Shown: positions 8,447 through 16,907, numbered from the stretch's first letter. The stretch: 64,000 nucleotides of DNA from Saccharibacillus qingshengii (GCF_013185195.1 NZ_JAAZWC010000004.1:1-64000); one strand, 5' to 3'. Notes: generated by a model not told the origin, from the letters alone. Numbers and translations: made by a program.

Positions 8447-8875
8447 TTATTTAAAAACTCTTTTGCGCAGCAGCTCCAGCGCCTGTTCAATCTCTGTCAG
8501 CTCCGCTGCCGATAGGCCCGCAATCCGCTGCTCGAACCGCATCTGTTCCTGTCCGAATATGCGGCCCATCAAGGCCTGCCCTTCTTCGGACAAACGGAAC
8601 ATCTGACGCCGGCGGTCGGCTTCGTCCACTCCTTTTTCGCACAAGCCTTTCTCAAGCAGCTTGCGCAGTTCCCGGCTCGTATTGGGCAGTGACAGATTGA
8701 CGCAGTCCGCGATTTCGCTTGGGGTCACGGGCTGTACGAACATCATATACTCCAGAATTTTGTATTGGACGTGCGTGATATCTTCGTCTTTTACGCCCCG
8801 TGTCATCTCGTGCGTCACTTCGTGCACGGCGGATGCGAACGAGACGACTTTTTGAAATAAAGCGCTGTGATCCAT
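8447..8875 (-). CDS. MarR-family transcriptional regulator
   Basis: A 142-residue winged-helix regulator. The segment VTPSEIADCVNLSLPNTSRE is the helix-turn-helix and DEADRRRQMFRLSEEG the wing (DxRxx-type) of MarR proteins. I chose the ATG at 8875, which has AGAGGTGAG directly upstream; an in-frame ATG at 8923 would place coding sequence over the operator. It diverges from a quinone reductase gene, and the shared region contains two copies of a 16-bp palindrome. It probably represses both genes and is released by an oxidant or quinone, as in related systems. Confidence 0.9.
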   Translation of the reverse strand: MDHSALFQKVVSFASAVHEVTHEMTRGVKDEDITHVQYKILEYMMFVQPVTPSEIADCVNLSLPNTSRELRKLLEKGLCEKGVDEADRRRQMFRLSEEGQALMGRIFGQEQMRFEQRIAGLSAAELTEIEQALELLRKRVFK

Positions 8876-8922
8876 ACTCTCACCTCTTTTGTCCAACATA
8901 ACAAAAAAGTTGTATTTAAACA

Positions 8923-8979
8923 ATTATCATTTGACAACTATATGTTCGATATGATACCTTTTGGTTATCAAATGATAAC
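8923..8979. promoter_or_regulatory. divergent promoter region with two MarR-type operators
   Basis: Operator 2 is a palindrome, GTTATCA-AA-TGATAAC (8964-8979). Operator 1 (8923-8938, ATTATCATTTGACAAC) matches the same pattern at 14 of 16 positions. Their centres are 41 bp apart, about four helical turns. Operator 1 overlaps a plus-strand TTGACA (8931-8936) and a minus-strand TTGTCA that is followed after 17 bp by TACAAC, so one bound dimer could block both directions. Confidence 0.7.
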
Positions 8980-8995
8980 GAAAAGAGGGAATTCG

Positions 8996-9583
8996 ATGAA
9001 CATGCTTCTGGTCTACGCCCATCCCAACCACAAGAGTCTGAGTTATTCGTTTATGCAGGAGGTGCTTCGCGGCGGAGGAGAGAATCAAGAGGTGCAGGAA
9101 GTGCGCGTGCTTGACCTCTACGAAGAAGGATTCAACCCGGTGCTGGTCTTCAACGAAGATAAACGAAGACGCGATATGCACCTGGATCCCGAGCTGGCGC
9201 GGCATCGCGAACTGCTGATCTGGGCGGACAAGATCGTGCTGATCTACCCGATCTGGTGGGGCCGTCCTCCGGCGATGATGATGGGCTTTATCGACCGGAT
9301 GTTCGCTTCGAAGTTTGCCTATCTCGACAAAGGCGGCCTGATGCCGGAAGGACTGCTGAAAGGCAAAACGGCCGTCTGCATCTCCGTCATGAAAGGCCCG
9401 ACAGGCTACTTGCGCCTGGTGATGGGCAATGCCCACCAGGTTCTGATGCGCAGAGCGCTGTTCGGCTACGTCGGCATCAAAAAAGTGAAGTTCTTCGAAT
9501 TCGGCGGCATGGAAAAACCCCAGGGCAAGCAGAAGCAGAAGCTGGAGAAAGTGTACCAGTATTTCCGGGCCGTCGCTCAGTAA
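8996..9583 (+). CDS. NAD(P)H oxidoreductase, quinone-reductase-like (flavodoxin fold)
   Basis: A 195-residue protein of the NAD(P)H dehydrogenase (quinone) / KefF-MdaB-like family. MLLVYAHPNHKSLSYSF is the N-terminal beta-strand and loop, and IYPIWWGRPPAMMMGFIDRMF is the characteristic central motif. Likely function is two-electron reduction of quinones. The ATG at 8996 is preceded by AAAAGAGGG. It is controlled together with the divergent marR through the two palindromes upstream. Foldback element 2 occupies its terminator. Confidence 0.88.
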   Translation: MNMLLVYAHPNHKSLSYSFMQEVLRGGGENQEVQEVRVLDLYEEGFNPVLVFNEDKRRRDMHLDPELARHRELLIWADKIVLIYPIWWGRPPAMMMGFIDRMFASKFAYLDKGGLMPEGLLKGKTAVCISVMKGPTGYLRLVMGNAHQVLMRRALFGYVGIKKVKFFEFGGMEKPQGKQKQKLEKVYQYFRAVAQ

Positions 9584-9640
9584 GTTAATATTCACTATAG
9601 GAAACGACATGAAAAAGGACCGGCTTTTGGAGCCGGTCCT

Positions 9641-9885
9641 TAGGCTGTCGAGAAAGTCCCATTCGTGTGAAAAGCTTGTCGGCTGCGGGAGAAATTCGTT
9701 TCGGTCGCGTGTTGAAATCAGGAAAAACGATCAAATTTTAATGGAATTTTCCCGATTAACGGTGCAAGTTCATATCCTGATTTTTGGATGAACTTGCACC
9801 ACAAAGGCGAACACTATCGTTCCTTTACTGAATTTCTCGCTCCGCCTCCTCGCTTCTCTCGGAATCAGACTTTCTCGACACGTTG
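9641..9885 (+). repeat. foldback element copy 2 (terminator-nested, 245 bp)
   Basis: Same family as the copy at 6493. It starts TAGGCTGTCGAGAAAGTC and ends GACTTTCTCGACACGTTG. The host hairpin is on both sides: 9616-9640 (stem AGGACCGGCT, loop TTTGG) and 9886-9910 (same stem, loop CTTGG), 24 of 25 bases identical. This copy carries an extra palindrome, GGTGCAAGTTCAT (9761-9773) / ATGAACTTGCACC (9788-9800), in the middle of the element; the copy at 49983 has it at the same place. Confidence 0.9.
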
Positions 9886-9920
9886 AGGACCGGCTCTTGG
9901 AGCCGGTCCTTTTATCTTTT
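9886..9920 (+). terminator. terminator, right-hand duplicate flanking element 2
   Basis: Stem AGGACCGGCT / AGCCGGTCCT, loop CTTGG, followed by a T-rich tail (TTTATCTTTTT). It terminates the quinone reductase transcript after it has passed through the element. Confidence 0.85.
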
Positions 9921-9940
9921 TCCCCCTACCCTTTTAGAAA

Positions 9941-10080
9941 AGGCGCAAAGAGCGCAGGGAAGTTCTGTGTAGAAGCGTCAGCGTTCGCCTTTGAAACCGG
10001 GAAGCCCCCTCTTCAACCTCATCCAGGCTTCCCGGTTTCAACAAGCGATCGAAACAGAACCTTCCCGAAGCTCCCCTGGC
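9941..10080 (-). repeat. decayed sixth copy of the foldback element
   Basis: In reverse orientation this stretch follows the element interior in order: a GCAGGGAAGTTCTGTGTAG-type segment, then GCGTTCGCCTTTGAAA, then a perfect 16-bp inverted repeat (9991-10006 with 10026-10041), then TTTCAACAAGCGATC and CTTCCCGAAGC. The outer ends (TGTCGAGAAAGTC) are missing. The 16-bp hairpin may now serve as terminator of the minus-strand gene ending at 10094. Confidence 0.6.
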
Positions 10081-10093
10081 CTTTGTCTCCTAC

Positions 10094-11272
10094 CTAGAAT
10101 TTCCCCGGCATCTTCTTCACGACCGCTTCCGACAGATCGTTGCCTGTCATCCACATATGATTGTAGCCGATACGCAGCGCCTGATAAGTCTTGGCATAGT
10201 TGGCGTTGTGATACGAATCGATTGCCGTGATGACATGAGCGCCGTGCATGGCGTTGGCCTGGTACGTCATCGTCTTGTCCAGCGGCAGGCGGTTCACCTG
10301 GAACGCGGTGATCTTGGCGACGAAATCGCCCAGGTCGGCTTTGGCGGCTTTGCGGCCCGCTTCATTGCCGGCAAGTGTAGCTGCCAGATAGAGCTGGTAA
10401 TCTTTGATATGGCGGTTCCACTGCTGGTTGAACGTTTTGGAGGCTCCGGCCCCGAACAGGCTGCGGTGGACGGCAGTCAGCGCAGCCGTGTTTTTGTCCA
10501 GCGCGGCTTTGGCGTTAGCGTAATCCGGCGCTTTGTCATGGGCTTTCTGAAGCACCAGGATCGACAGGATCGCGTGCTCCCCGAGCCCTTGTCCCATCTG
10601 CTGGCGCAGATCAGCGGCGTCCGTCTGGGTCGACGTTCCGTCGAACTTGGCCGGGAACTGCTTGACGACGGCGGTCGCCATCATGGCGCCAATCGTCGAA
10701 GTCCGGGCATAGGCGTTATGCGCGGCCGTGTAGGCGGTTCCATACTTGCCCGCGGCGTAGCCGTCGAACGACTGAAGCAGGTATTGTTCATGCACCAGCA
10801 GGTTTTGTTCCAGCGTTTTGCGGTCGAGATGCGGATTGAGGTTGCTCAGCACCATGGCCATGGAAGCGGCGTTTTGCTTCAGCCCCGCTGTTGCCTGCTT
10901 GCGCGCCTCGTTGTTTTTGGACTTGGTTGCGTCGACGTAATTCATCAGCAGGGCAATATGGTTATCCCAGCCGGTGCGGAACGTTTGGGCGGCGCTTTTG
11001 CCGTAGAGATCCGAGATCATCATGACCATCGTATTGGAATTGGCGTTCAGTACGTTCGTCGCTTCGGCGGCGTCCGGTGCCTGATCGAATCTTTTTTGCA
11101 TGGCGATAATCGTGTAGTAGGCGTGTTCCCCGTGGACTTTGGCCATGGTGGTACGCAGGTCGGCGGCCGGAGTCTGGGTAGTTGGGGCGGGAGCGCCGAG
11201 AGCGGCAGCGGGAAGGGCCAGCAGAAACAGACAGAGCATGGAGAGAAGAAGAGGGCGAAGCGGCTTTTTCAT
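10094..11272 (-). CDS. secreted protein with two tandem helical repeats, unknown function
   Basis: 392 residues with a clear Sec signal peptide (MKKPLRPLLL, then a hydrophobic core ending AAALGAPAP). The mature part is an internal duplication: each half opens with ADLR..M...GEHA, followed by an LYG/LFG...TF...W..HI segment, and closes with AVVKxxPxKF. His, Glu and Trp positions repeat between halves (GEHA, HI), so metal or heme binding is possible but not shown. I do not recognise a named family. The start at 11272 is preceded by AAGGAG; 23 further upstream codons lack one. It stands alone, convergent with the quinone reductase gene. Confidence 0.8.
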   Translation of the reverse strand: MKKPLRPLLLSMLCLFLLALPAAALGAPAPTTQTPAADLRTTMAKVHGEHAYYTIIAMQKRFDQAPDAAEATNVLNANSNTMVMMISDLYGKSAAQTFRTGWDNHIALLMNYVDATKSKNNEARKQATAGLKQNAASMAMVLSNLNPHLDRKTLEQNLLVHEQYLLQSFDGYAAGKYGTAYTAAHNAYARTSTIGAMMATAVVKQFPAKFDGTSTQTDAADLRQQMGQGLGEHAILSILVLQKAHDKAPDYANAKAALDKNTAALTAVHRSLFGAGASKTFNQQWNRHIKDYQLYLAATLAGNEAGRKAAKADLGDFVAKITAFQVNRLPLDKTMTYQANAMHGAHVITAIDSYHNANYAKTYQALRIGYNHMWMTGNDLSEAVVKKMPGKF

Positions 11273-11445
11273 AGATGTGTCTCCTTTTCCGTATATTGGA
11301 CTTCCGTTTATTTTTAAAGAATTTTTTTTCGGTTGAAACACGGGCGCGAGGAAATTTGTATTCCCTTTTCGGGCATGCTATCCTAGAGGCCGTAAAGCGC
11401 GGAAAGACGGGCAGGTCCATCTTGATTCCAAATGGAGGCGAACTT

Positions 11446-12468
11446 ATGAAAGCGCTATTTATCGGAGGAACGGGTACGATCAGTAGGGAGATTACGAAGC
11501 TGCTGCTTGCGCAGGGGCATGAACTTTATTTGCTCAACCGGGGCAATCGCAACGCGGAGCTGCCGGAAGGGGCGCATCTGCTGCAGGGCGACATCAACGA
11601 CGAAGCGAAAGTGGCGGAGCTGATTGCCGATCTGGAATTTGACGCGGTCGCGCAGTTTATCGCTTTCGTGCCGGAGCAGGTCGAGCGCGATTACCGGCTG
11701 TTCAAAGGCAAGACGAAGCAGTACCTGTTTATCAGCTCGGCGTCCGCCTACCAGTCCCCGCCGGCGGATTACCGGATTACGGAGAGCACGCCGCTTGCGA
11801 ATCCGTACTGGGAATACTCGCGCAACAAGATTGCCTGCGAAGAGTATCTGATGAAGCAGTACCGCGAAGAAGGCTTCCCGGTGACGATCGTGCGTCCGAG
11901 CCATACGTACAGCGAACGCTCCGTACCGGTAGGCGTACATGGGGCCCAAGGTCCGTGGCAGGTGCTGCGGCGTATGCAGGAAGGCAAGCCGGTCCTGGTA
12001 CACGGAGACGGGACGTCGCTCTGGATCGTCACCCACAGCCGGGACTTTGCCAAAGGTTTCGTCGGGCTGATGGGCAATATCCATGCGATCGGCGACGCGG
12101 TGCATATCACATCGGACGAATCGGTCACCTGGAACCAGATCCACGACATTGTAGCCTCTGCGCTTGGCGTGAAACCGAATCTGCTGCATGTACCGTCCGA
12201 GTTCCTGGACGCCTGCAGCGGCGAAGACTATCGAGGCAGCCTGCTCGGCGACAAAGCCAACACGGTTGTCTTCGACAACTCGAAGCTCAAGCGCCTCGTA
12301 CCGGAATTTGTCGCGACGACACGGGCGGATCAGGGACTGCGCGAAGCGGTGGAATATATGCTGGCGCATGCCGATACGCAGCAGGAAGACCCGGAATTCG
12401 ATGCCTGGAGCGACAAAGTGGCGGCGGCGCTGGAACGGGCGATCCACGAGGTGAAAGGGGACCGATAG
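11446..12468 (+). CDS. NAD-dependent epimerase/dehydratase (extended SDR)
   Basis: A 340-residue extended short-chain dehydrogenase. The N-terminal Rossmann motif GGTGTISREI (residues about 6-15), the serine of FISSASAY and the Y-x3-K pair in YSRNK (about residue 125) are visible. It probably acts on a nucleotide sugar or similar substrate; specificity cannot be told. The ATG follows GGAGG. It stands alone and is followed by a strong terminator. Confidence 0.88.
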   Translation: MKALFIGGTGTISREITKLLLAQGHELYLLNRGNRNAELPEGAHLLQGDINDEAKVAELIADLEFDAVAQFIAFVPEQVERDYRLFKGKTKQYLFISSASAYQSPPADYRITESTPLANPYWEYSRNKIACEEYLMKQYREEGFPVTIVRPSHTYSERSVPVGVHGAQGPWQVLRRMQEGKPVLVHGDGTSLWIVTHSRDFAKGFVGLMGNIHAIGDAVHITSDESVTWNQIHDIVASALGVKPNLLHVPSEFLDACSGEDYRGSLLGDKANTVVFDNSKLKRLVPEFVATTRADQGLREAVEYMLAHADTQQEDPEFDAWSDKVAAALERAIHEVKGDR

Positions 12469-12473
12469 TCCTG

Positions 12474-12511
12474 AAAAAGCGCTCCGCGTCTGCCGCGGAG
12501 CGCTTTTTTGA
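12474..12511 (+). terminator. intrinsic terminator after the epimerase gene
   Basis: AAAAAGCGCTCCGCG pairs with CGCGGAGCGCTTTTTT around TCTGC; very stable. Confidence 0.9.
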
Positions 12512-12689
12512 TGCCGGATTTCCCGGATGCCTCGTATCCCGAATGATTCCCGATACCTAATTATTGTTTGGGAACCGGAAGCTAAACTGCTATATACTAG
12601 AGAAAATGTGGGTAAGAGATAGAGCAAGCACTTGTGTGCGCATAGGTGCCTTTTCGTGTTTGATATTAATCTAAATGGAGCGGATGAAA

Positions 12690-14276
12690 ATGGCGCAGCA
12701 GTTGCTCGTATACGTGTCGGTCATTCTGATGGGAGGAACGCTGAGCCTTTTTCTTGCGGTTTATGCGCTGCTTCGTTTCCGCAATGCACCGGGAGGCCGG
12801 TATTATGTTCTGGCGGCGCTGATGGCATCTCTTCTGGCCTATGGATATGCTTTTGAACTCACGAGTGCGGATCTTGAGCAGATCAAGTTCTGGATCGGGA
12901 TCGAATATTTCTCTCTGCCGTTCCTGCCTGTCTTTACTCTGCTGATGTGTCTGGAATATGCGGGTATTGTACCGGGTCCGTGGAAAAGGCGGGCTTTGTT
13001 CGTGATCCCCGCGATCACCTTCGTACTTCAGCATACAAACGACTGGCATCATCTGTATTACGCTTCGATCGGGCTCCAGCCGAACCTGGATTTCCCGATC
13101 GTCAAGCTGACGGCCGGTCCCTGGTATGTCGTGCATACGCTGTTTCTCTACGGCTGTCTGGCTTTTTCGATCACCGTTTTGCTGCTGCAGATCCGCAAGG
13201 CCCGCCACCGGTTCCGGATGCAGATGCTGGCCATGGCGGCCGGGGTGCTGGTGCCTGTCGCCGGCAACCTCTACTATCTGGCCGGGCTGAGTCCGTACGG
13301 GATTGATCTGGGTCCTGTGTTTATCAGCGTTTCGTTTATTTTTCACAGTATGGCCGTGTTCCGCTTCCGTATGTTCAACGTGGCCCCGATCGCCCGGGAT
13401 ATCGTGTTCGAGAGTATGGGCGACGGGGTGTTGGTGCTCAACGAGCAGGATATGGTCGTCGACTACAACCGGGCGATGCTGCCGTTCGTGCCCGAACTCG
13501 CCCGGCGCAGTATCGGCCGGTTCGCGCATGAAGTGCTGGAGAGCCGTCCGGAGATTGCCGCGTGTATCCGGGCCGGCCGGGAGAGCGATCTGCTGCTGGA
13601 ATCCGGAGCCGAGGCGCCGGTCTATGTACATGTCCGCTTTTCTCCGATTCGGGGGCGCTCAGGCTGCCGATCGGGCAGTATCGTGACCTTTGTCGACATT
13701 ACGGAAAGGATCGCCATGGAACAAGAACTCAAGCGCCTGGCGAGCACGGACGGTCTGACGGGCTTGTTCAACAAAAGCACGCTGATCGAACGTTCCGAAT
13801 GTGTAATCGGCAGGGCGCCCGCGCACGGTGCGGGTGTCTCGGTCGTGATGTTCGACGTCGATCATTTCAAGAAAGTGAATGATACCTTCGGGCACGAGGC
13901 GGGAGACCGGGTGCTTGGCGAAGTGGCGAACGTCATCCGCGCGGTTCTGGGCGAACAGGGAATTGCCGGACGCTACGGCGGGGACGAGTTCGTACTTTGT
14001 CTGCCGGACACGGGCCCGGACGAAGCCGCACTCTGCGCGGAGCGGATCCGAGCCGGGATCGAGATGCTGGAGATCCCTATGGAAGGTCGGCTGATTCACG
14101 TGACGTCGAGCTTCGGCGCTTCGCATATGCGGCCTTCGTCCGGCAGCGGAGCGTCGGATATGCAGATCTTGATGCGACGTGCGGATCAGGCTCTCTACCG
14201 GGCCAAAAAGCTCGGGCGCAACCGGGTCGCTCTGGATGCGGCGGACGGAACGGCCGAATCCCGCGAAGCCACCTGA
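12690..14276 (+). CDS. membrane diguanylate cyclase (7TM-PAS-GGDEF)
   Basis: About 528 residues. The first 210 residues hold around seven hydrophobic segments of the histidine-kinase-like 7TM sensor type, followed by a PAS-like region (about 225-330) and a GGDEF domain. RYGGDEF at about 430 and FDVDHFKKVNDTFGHEAGD show an intact diguanylate cyclase active site. The four residues where an RxxD inhibitory site would lie read GEQG, so product inhibition is not expected. GGAG at 12677-12680 is correctly spaced for the ATG at 12690; ATG 12675 and 12684 are alternatives. Monocistronic. Confidence 0.9.
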   Translation: MAQQLLVYVSVILMGGTLSLFLAVYALLRFRNAPGGRYYVLAALMASLLAYGYAFELTSADLEQIKFWIGIEYFSLPFLPVFTLLMCLEYAGIVPGPWKRRALFVIPAITFVLQHTNDWHHLYYASIGLQPNLDFPIVKLTAGPWYVVHTLFLYGCLAFSITVLLLQIRKARHRFRMQMLAMAAGVLVPVAGNLYYLAGLSPYGIDLGPVFISVSFIFHSMAVFRFRMFNVAPIARDIVFESMGDGVLVLNEQDMVVDYNRAMLPFVPELARRSIGRFAHEVLESRPEIAACIRAGRESDLLLESGAEAPVYVHVRFSPIRGRSGCRSGSIVTFVDITERIAMEQELKRLASTDGLTGLFNKSTLIERSECVIGRAPAHGAGVSVVMFDVDHFKKVNDTFGHEAGDRVLGEVANVIRAVLGEQGIAGRYGGDEFVLCLPDTGPDEAALCAERIRAGIEMLEIPMEGRLIHVTSSFGASHMRPSSGSGASDMQILMRRADQALYRAKKLGRNRVALDAADGTAESREAT

Positions 14277-14350
14277 CGAAGAAGAGGGAAGCTGCGTTAC
14301 TTTGAGGTTTTTTGAACGGACAGACAGGACTTGGATCTTCATACGCAGCG

Positions 14351-14390
14351 AGCCGGACCGTTAGCTTTGTCATAACGGGGCCGGCTTTCT
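14351..14390 (+). terminator. probable terminator after the diguanylate cyclase gene
   Basis: AGCCGG/CCGGCT with an inner CGTTA/TAACG stem, followed by TTCTCTTC. The U tract is weak. Confidence 0.5.
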
Positions 14391-14396
14391 CTTCGT

Positions 14397-14402
14397 TATA
14401 AT
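14397..14402 (+). promoter_or_regulatory. -10 element TATAAT of the radical SAM gene
   Basis: A consensus TATAAT overlaps the first in-frame ATG (14401). Transcription from it would start after that ATG, so the true translation start must lie downstream. No good -35 at 17 bp was found. Confidence 0.5.
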
Positions 14403-14466
14403 GGCGAAGTATTCTCGGCGCCCCGAGGGGCGGAGAAAATTTGCTTGGAAGAGGTCGAAAGCAGCG

Positions 14467-15432
14467 ATGGCGGAAAATAAATACAAAGCACTCGAGCTGG
14501 AAACGCCGGGTATCTACGAACTGGAAGGATTGGAAGTCGGCGTGACGTCGAACTGCAATTTCAAATGCGACTACTGCTGCGCGTACCGCCGCGATGACGG
14601 ATCGAAGATCGGGGCGGAGGAAGTCATTGCGCTGATCCGTGAGATCCCTACGCTCAAGCGGGTTCGGCTGTCGGGCGGCGAAGTGACGCTCCGGTTCGAA
14701 GACTGCGTGAAGATTGTCGCCTATTGTACGCAGCACGGCTTGGCTACCCAGCTCAATACGAACGGCAGCCTGCTGAGCGAAGAGCGGATTCGGCGGCTGA
14801 AGGAAGCGGGATTGTCCAATATCCATTTGTCGTTTAACTTTACCGACGCGCAGTCGTTCGGCGCTTATTACGGAATGGATCCGCGGGTCTACGACAAAGT
14901 GATCGAAAATATCGAAACCTGCGTCGAATACGGGTTGGAAACGGTACTCGAGACGCTGCTGTTCGGGCCGACCCAGAGCAACATGCCGGCGATCAGCCGG
15001 AAAGTACATGATCTGGGCGTGCGCATCCACGAGATCCAGAACAGTATCGTAATGGATCATGCCGAACGCGAAGGCTGGAATGCGATCGCTTCGCGCGAAG
15101 CGTTGGTCCGTTCGGTGAACGATCTGATTGCCAACCGGCGTCCCGATACGGAGCTGTACCTGACTTGTATGGACCGGTTTATGACCGAGCTGGGTTTCCG
15201 GGAAGAACCCGGCGTCTACTTCTCCAACTGCGTCGACGGCAAAAAGCAGCTGCATCTGCACGGCAACGGCGATGTGCTCATCTGTGAACTGTGCCGTCCC
15301 GAAGTGATCGGCAATGTGTACGAAGGACTGGATCTGGCAGCCGTCTACGCCAATCGTCCGAAAGCGCTGGCGGATTTCCTGGAGCAGCTCCCGTGTCCGG
15401 CTTATGAAGCGCTGTTTCCGGCCGCTCCGTAG
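14467..15432 (+). CDS. radical SAM protein
   Basis: 321 residues. TSNCNFKCDYC (about residues 27-37) is the CxxxCxxC motif that binds the 4Fe-4S cluster, and RLSGGEVTLR is the following SAM-binding GGE segment of MoaA-like radical SAM enzymes. The C-terminal region contains C...HGNGDVLICELC, reminiscent of a reduced SPASM-type cluster site. The reaction is unknown; GTP 3',8-cyclase (MoaA) is possible in principle but no molybdopterin genes are nearby. The ATG at 14467 is preferred because the earlier in-frame ATG overlaps a TATAAT box; GAGG at 14451 is rather far upstream. Confidence 0.85.
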   Translation: MAENKYKALELETPGIYELEGLEVGVTSNCNFKCDYCCAYRRDDGSKIGAEEVIALIREIPTLKRVRLSGGEVTLRFEDCVKIVAYCTQHGLATQLNTNGSLLSEERIRRLKEAGLSNIHLSFNFTDAQSFGAYYGMDPRVYDKVIENIETCVEYGLETVLETLLFGPTQSNMPAISRKVHDLGVRIHEIQNSIVMDHAEREGWNAIASREALVRSVNDLIANRRPDTELYLTCMDRFMTELGFREEPGVYFSNCVDGKKQLHLHGNGDVLICELCRPEVIGNVYEGLDLAAVYANRPKALADFLEQLPCPAYEALFPAAP

Positions 15433-15625
15433 GCGAAATACGTTCGCTTGGCGCACGCTCCTTCTCTTGCTTCGGACGCCGTTTGTTTGCTGTAAATTTC
15501 GAATCCCGCTTGTGCGGGAGCCTCTTCATAACGTACGATAGAACGACAGACGTCCATGCGCATCGGAAAGACCGCTCAAACGGTCCGGCGGGAGGCGAGG
15601 GACGCGAAAGCGAGGCGAACAAATC

Positions 15626-15808
15626 ATGGCAAGCAAGAAGGGCGGCACGGGCCGCGGAACCGGCAAGAAAGGCTGGAACCGCTGGCAGAAAGCGGAGAAC
15701 CGCAAGAAGAATGCACCCAAGCCTTACAAGACCAAAGGCAAGGATACCGAAGCAAAACCCGAAACGAAATCCGAAATCGGCGACAAGGGCAGACTGGACG
15801 GCGAATAA
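15626..15808 (+). CDS. small lysine/glycine-rich basic protein
   Basis: 60 residues with very low complexity: a Gly/Lys-rich start (GGTGRGTGKKGWNRWQ) and a Lys/Glu/Pro-rich remainder. There is no hydrophobic segment, so it should be soluble and probably disordered, perhaps binding nucleic acid. The ATG follows GAGGCG. No family recognised. The upstream 193 bp after the radical SAM gene holds nothing I can identify. Confidence 0.55.
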   Translation: MASKKGGTGRGTGKKGWNRWQKAENRKKNAPKPYKTKGKDTEAKPETKSEIGDKGRLDGE

Positions 15809-15934
15809 ATCGCCGGACCGGCCGCAGCCGATGGAAATAGAGTCGGCGCAGCAGCGCAGAACGCGAACACAACCCATATCCCCGCAGGAGTCTTCGGTGC
15901 AAGCGAGCCCGAAACTTTTCGCGCGGCAGAATCC

Positions 15935-15986
15935 AAAAGACCGCTTTCCGCAGCCATCGTACAGATGGCGCGGAAAGCGGTCTTTT
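15935..15986. terminator. bidirectional terminator with 17-bp perfect stem
   Basis: AAAAGACCGCTTTCCGC (15935-15951) pairs perfectly with its complement at 15970-15986; GCCATC/GATGGC extends the stem inside. It separates the small basic gene (plus) from the convergent cysteine-cluster gene (minus). Confidence 0.9.
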
Positions 15987-16022
15987 GAGTTTGGGCACCA
16001 GCCGGGGATTAGGTCCGACCCT

Positions 16023-16907
16023 TCAATTCGTCTGCGCTCCGTGCGCCGCCATCCGGGCATTGTGCTCGGCCAGCGGCAGATCGAAGTTGTCCCGGCTGCC
16101 CAGCTTGGCCGTCTGTCCGTTCCCGTGACGGCCGTACAGGACCAGCCAGTAAAAGATCGGATATTGGCGCAGCAGACGCCGCTGCGGTCCGATGCGCACA
16201 TCGGCGAGTTCTTCGTAACGGGGCCACAGGTCGGCGACGTTTGGCGTGATCTTGCGGTGGCTCCGTCCGCCGTCGATATGTTCGCAGACCCGTTCGGACT
16301 GAAGCCGTTCGCGCCAGGAGCCGTAGAAGGTGTGCGAGCTGCCGTGCGTCCGGCAGAGGAACGGCCGCGCGGGATACACGCGGCACCGTCCGCTGTCGAC
16401 ATCGAGCAGCGGACAGGGGAAGCTGTTGCGGCCCGCATGGCGCCGGATGGCTTCAAGTTCGCCTTTGCGATCGACCGTATGGGTCAAAGAAGCGTGCATA
16501 GCCGGGTTTTCGCGTTCGAGAGCCGTCAGGTTTTCTTCCGCCCGCGCGAAGGCTTCGCGAATGTCTTCCCGGCTCCAATGGCGTTCCATATAGACAAGCA
16601 GCAGTTCGAATTCGACCTGGGATACAGGGAAATAATCGGAGCAGCACGAGCTGCAGCCTTCGCGGCAGGGAGGCTGCTTGGGGCTGCCGGCCCGGTAGTC
16701 TTCGATCGTCTGTTCGACGTCCTGATAGAGGCGAGTGATCTGCGCCGCCCGGCTGTCGGCCGAAGCGGTCTTGTGGCAGAGCCGCATCGGGCGTCCGCTG
16801 CCGCAGAAGCAGGGTTCGTTGGAATCCGCAGTCGGCTGTGTCCGCGGCGCTTCCGGGGTATTCGGCATGAATAGCTTCACTTCCTTGAAGTTGGATTCTG
16901 TTTCCAT
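16023..16907 (-). CDS. YkgJ-type cysteine-cluster protein with N-terminal SEC-C motif
   Basis: 294 residues. Near the N-terminus PCFCGSGRPMRLCH is a SEC-C zinc-binding motif, as at the end of SecA. The remainder has the YkgJ-like metal-binding cysteines: CREGCSSCC, then CPLLDVDSGRCRVYPARPFLCR. Such proteins are thought to bind zinc or iron; their role is unknown. The start at 16907 has GAGAGGG upstream; an in-frame ATG at 16868 after AAGGAAGTG is an alternative and would keep both motifs. Monocistronic. Confidence 0.85.
   Translation of the reverse strand: METESNFKEVKLFMPNTPEAPRTQPTADSNEPCFCGSGRPMRLCHKTASADSRAAQITRLYQDVEQTIEDYRAGSPKQPPCREGCSSCCSDYFPVSQVEFELLLVYMERHWSREDIREAFARAEENLTALERENPAMHASLTHTVDRKGELEAIRRHAGRNSFPCPLLDVDSGRCRVYPARPFLCRTHGSSHTFYGSWRERLQSERVCEHIDGGRSHRKITPNVADLWPRYEELADVRIGPQRRLLRQYPIFYWLVLYGRHGNGQTAKLGSRDNFDLPLAEHNARMAAHGAQTN

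Noticed and set aside
14401-14466. Upstream ATG start for the radical SAM gene
   Set aside because: It overlaps a consensus TATAAT, has no ribosome site, and the added residues are not like radical SAM N-termini.
15483-16874. A 463-codon plus-strand open frame
   Set aside because: Antisense to the cysteine-cluster gene with its clear SEC-C motif; composition is that of a GC-rich shadow frame.
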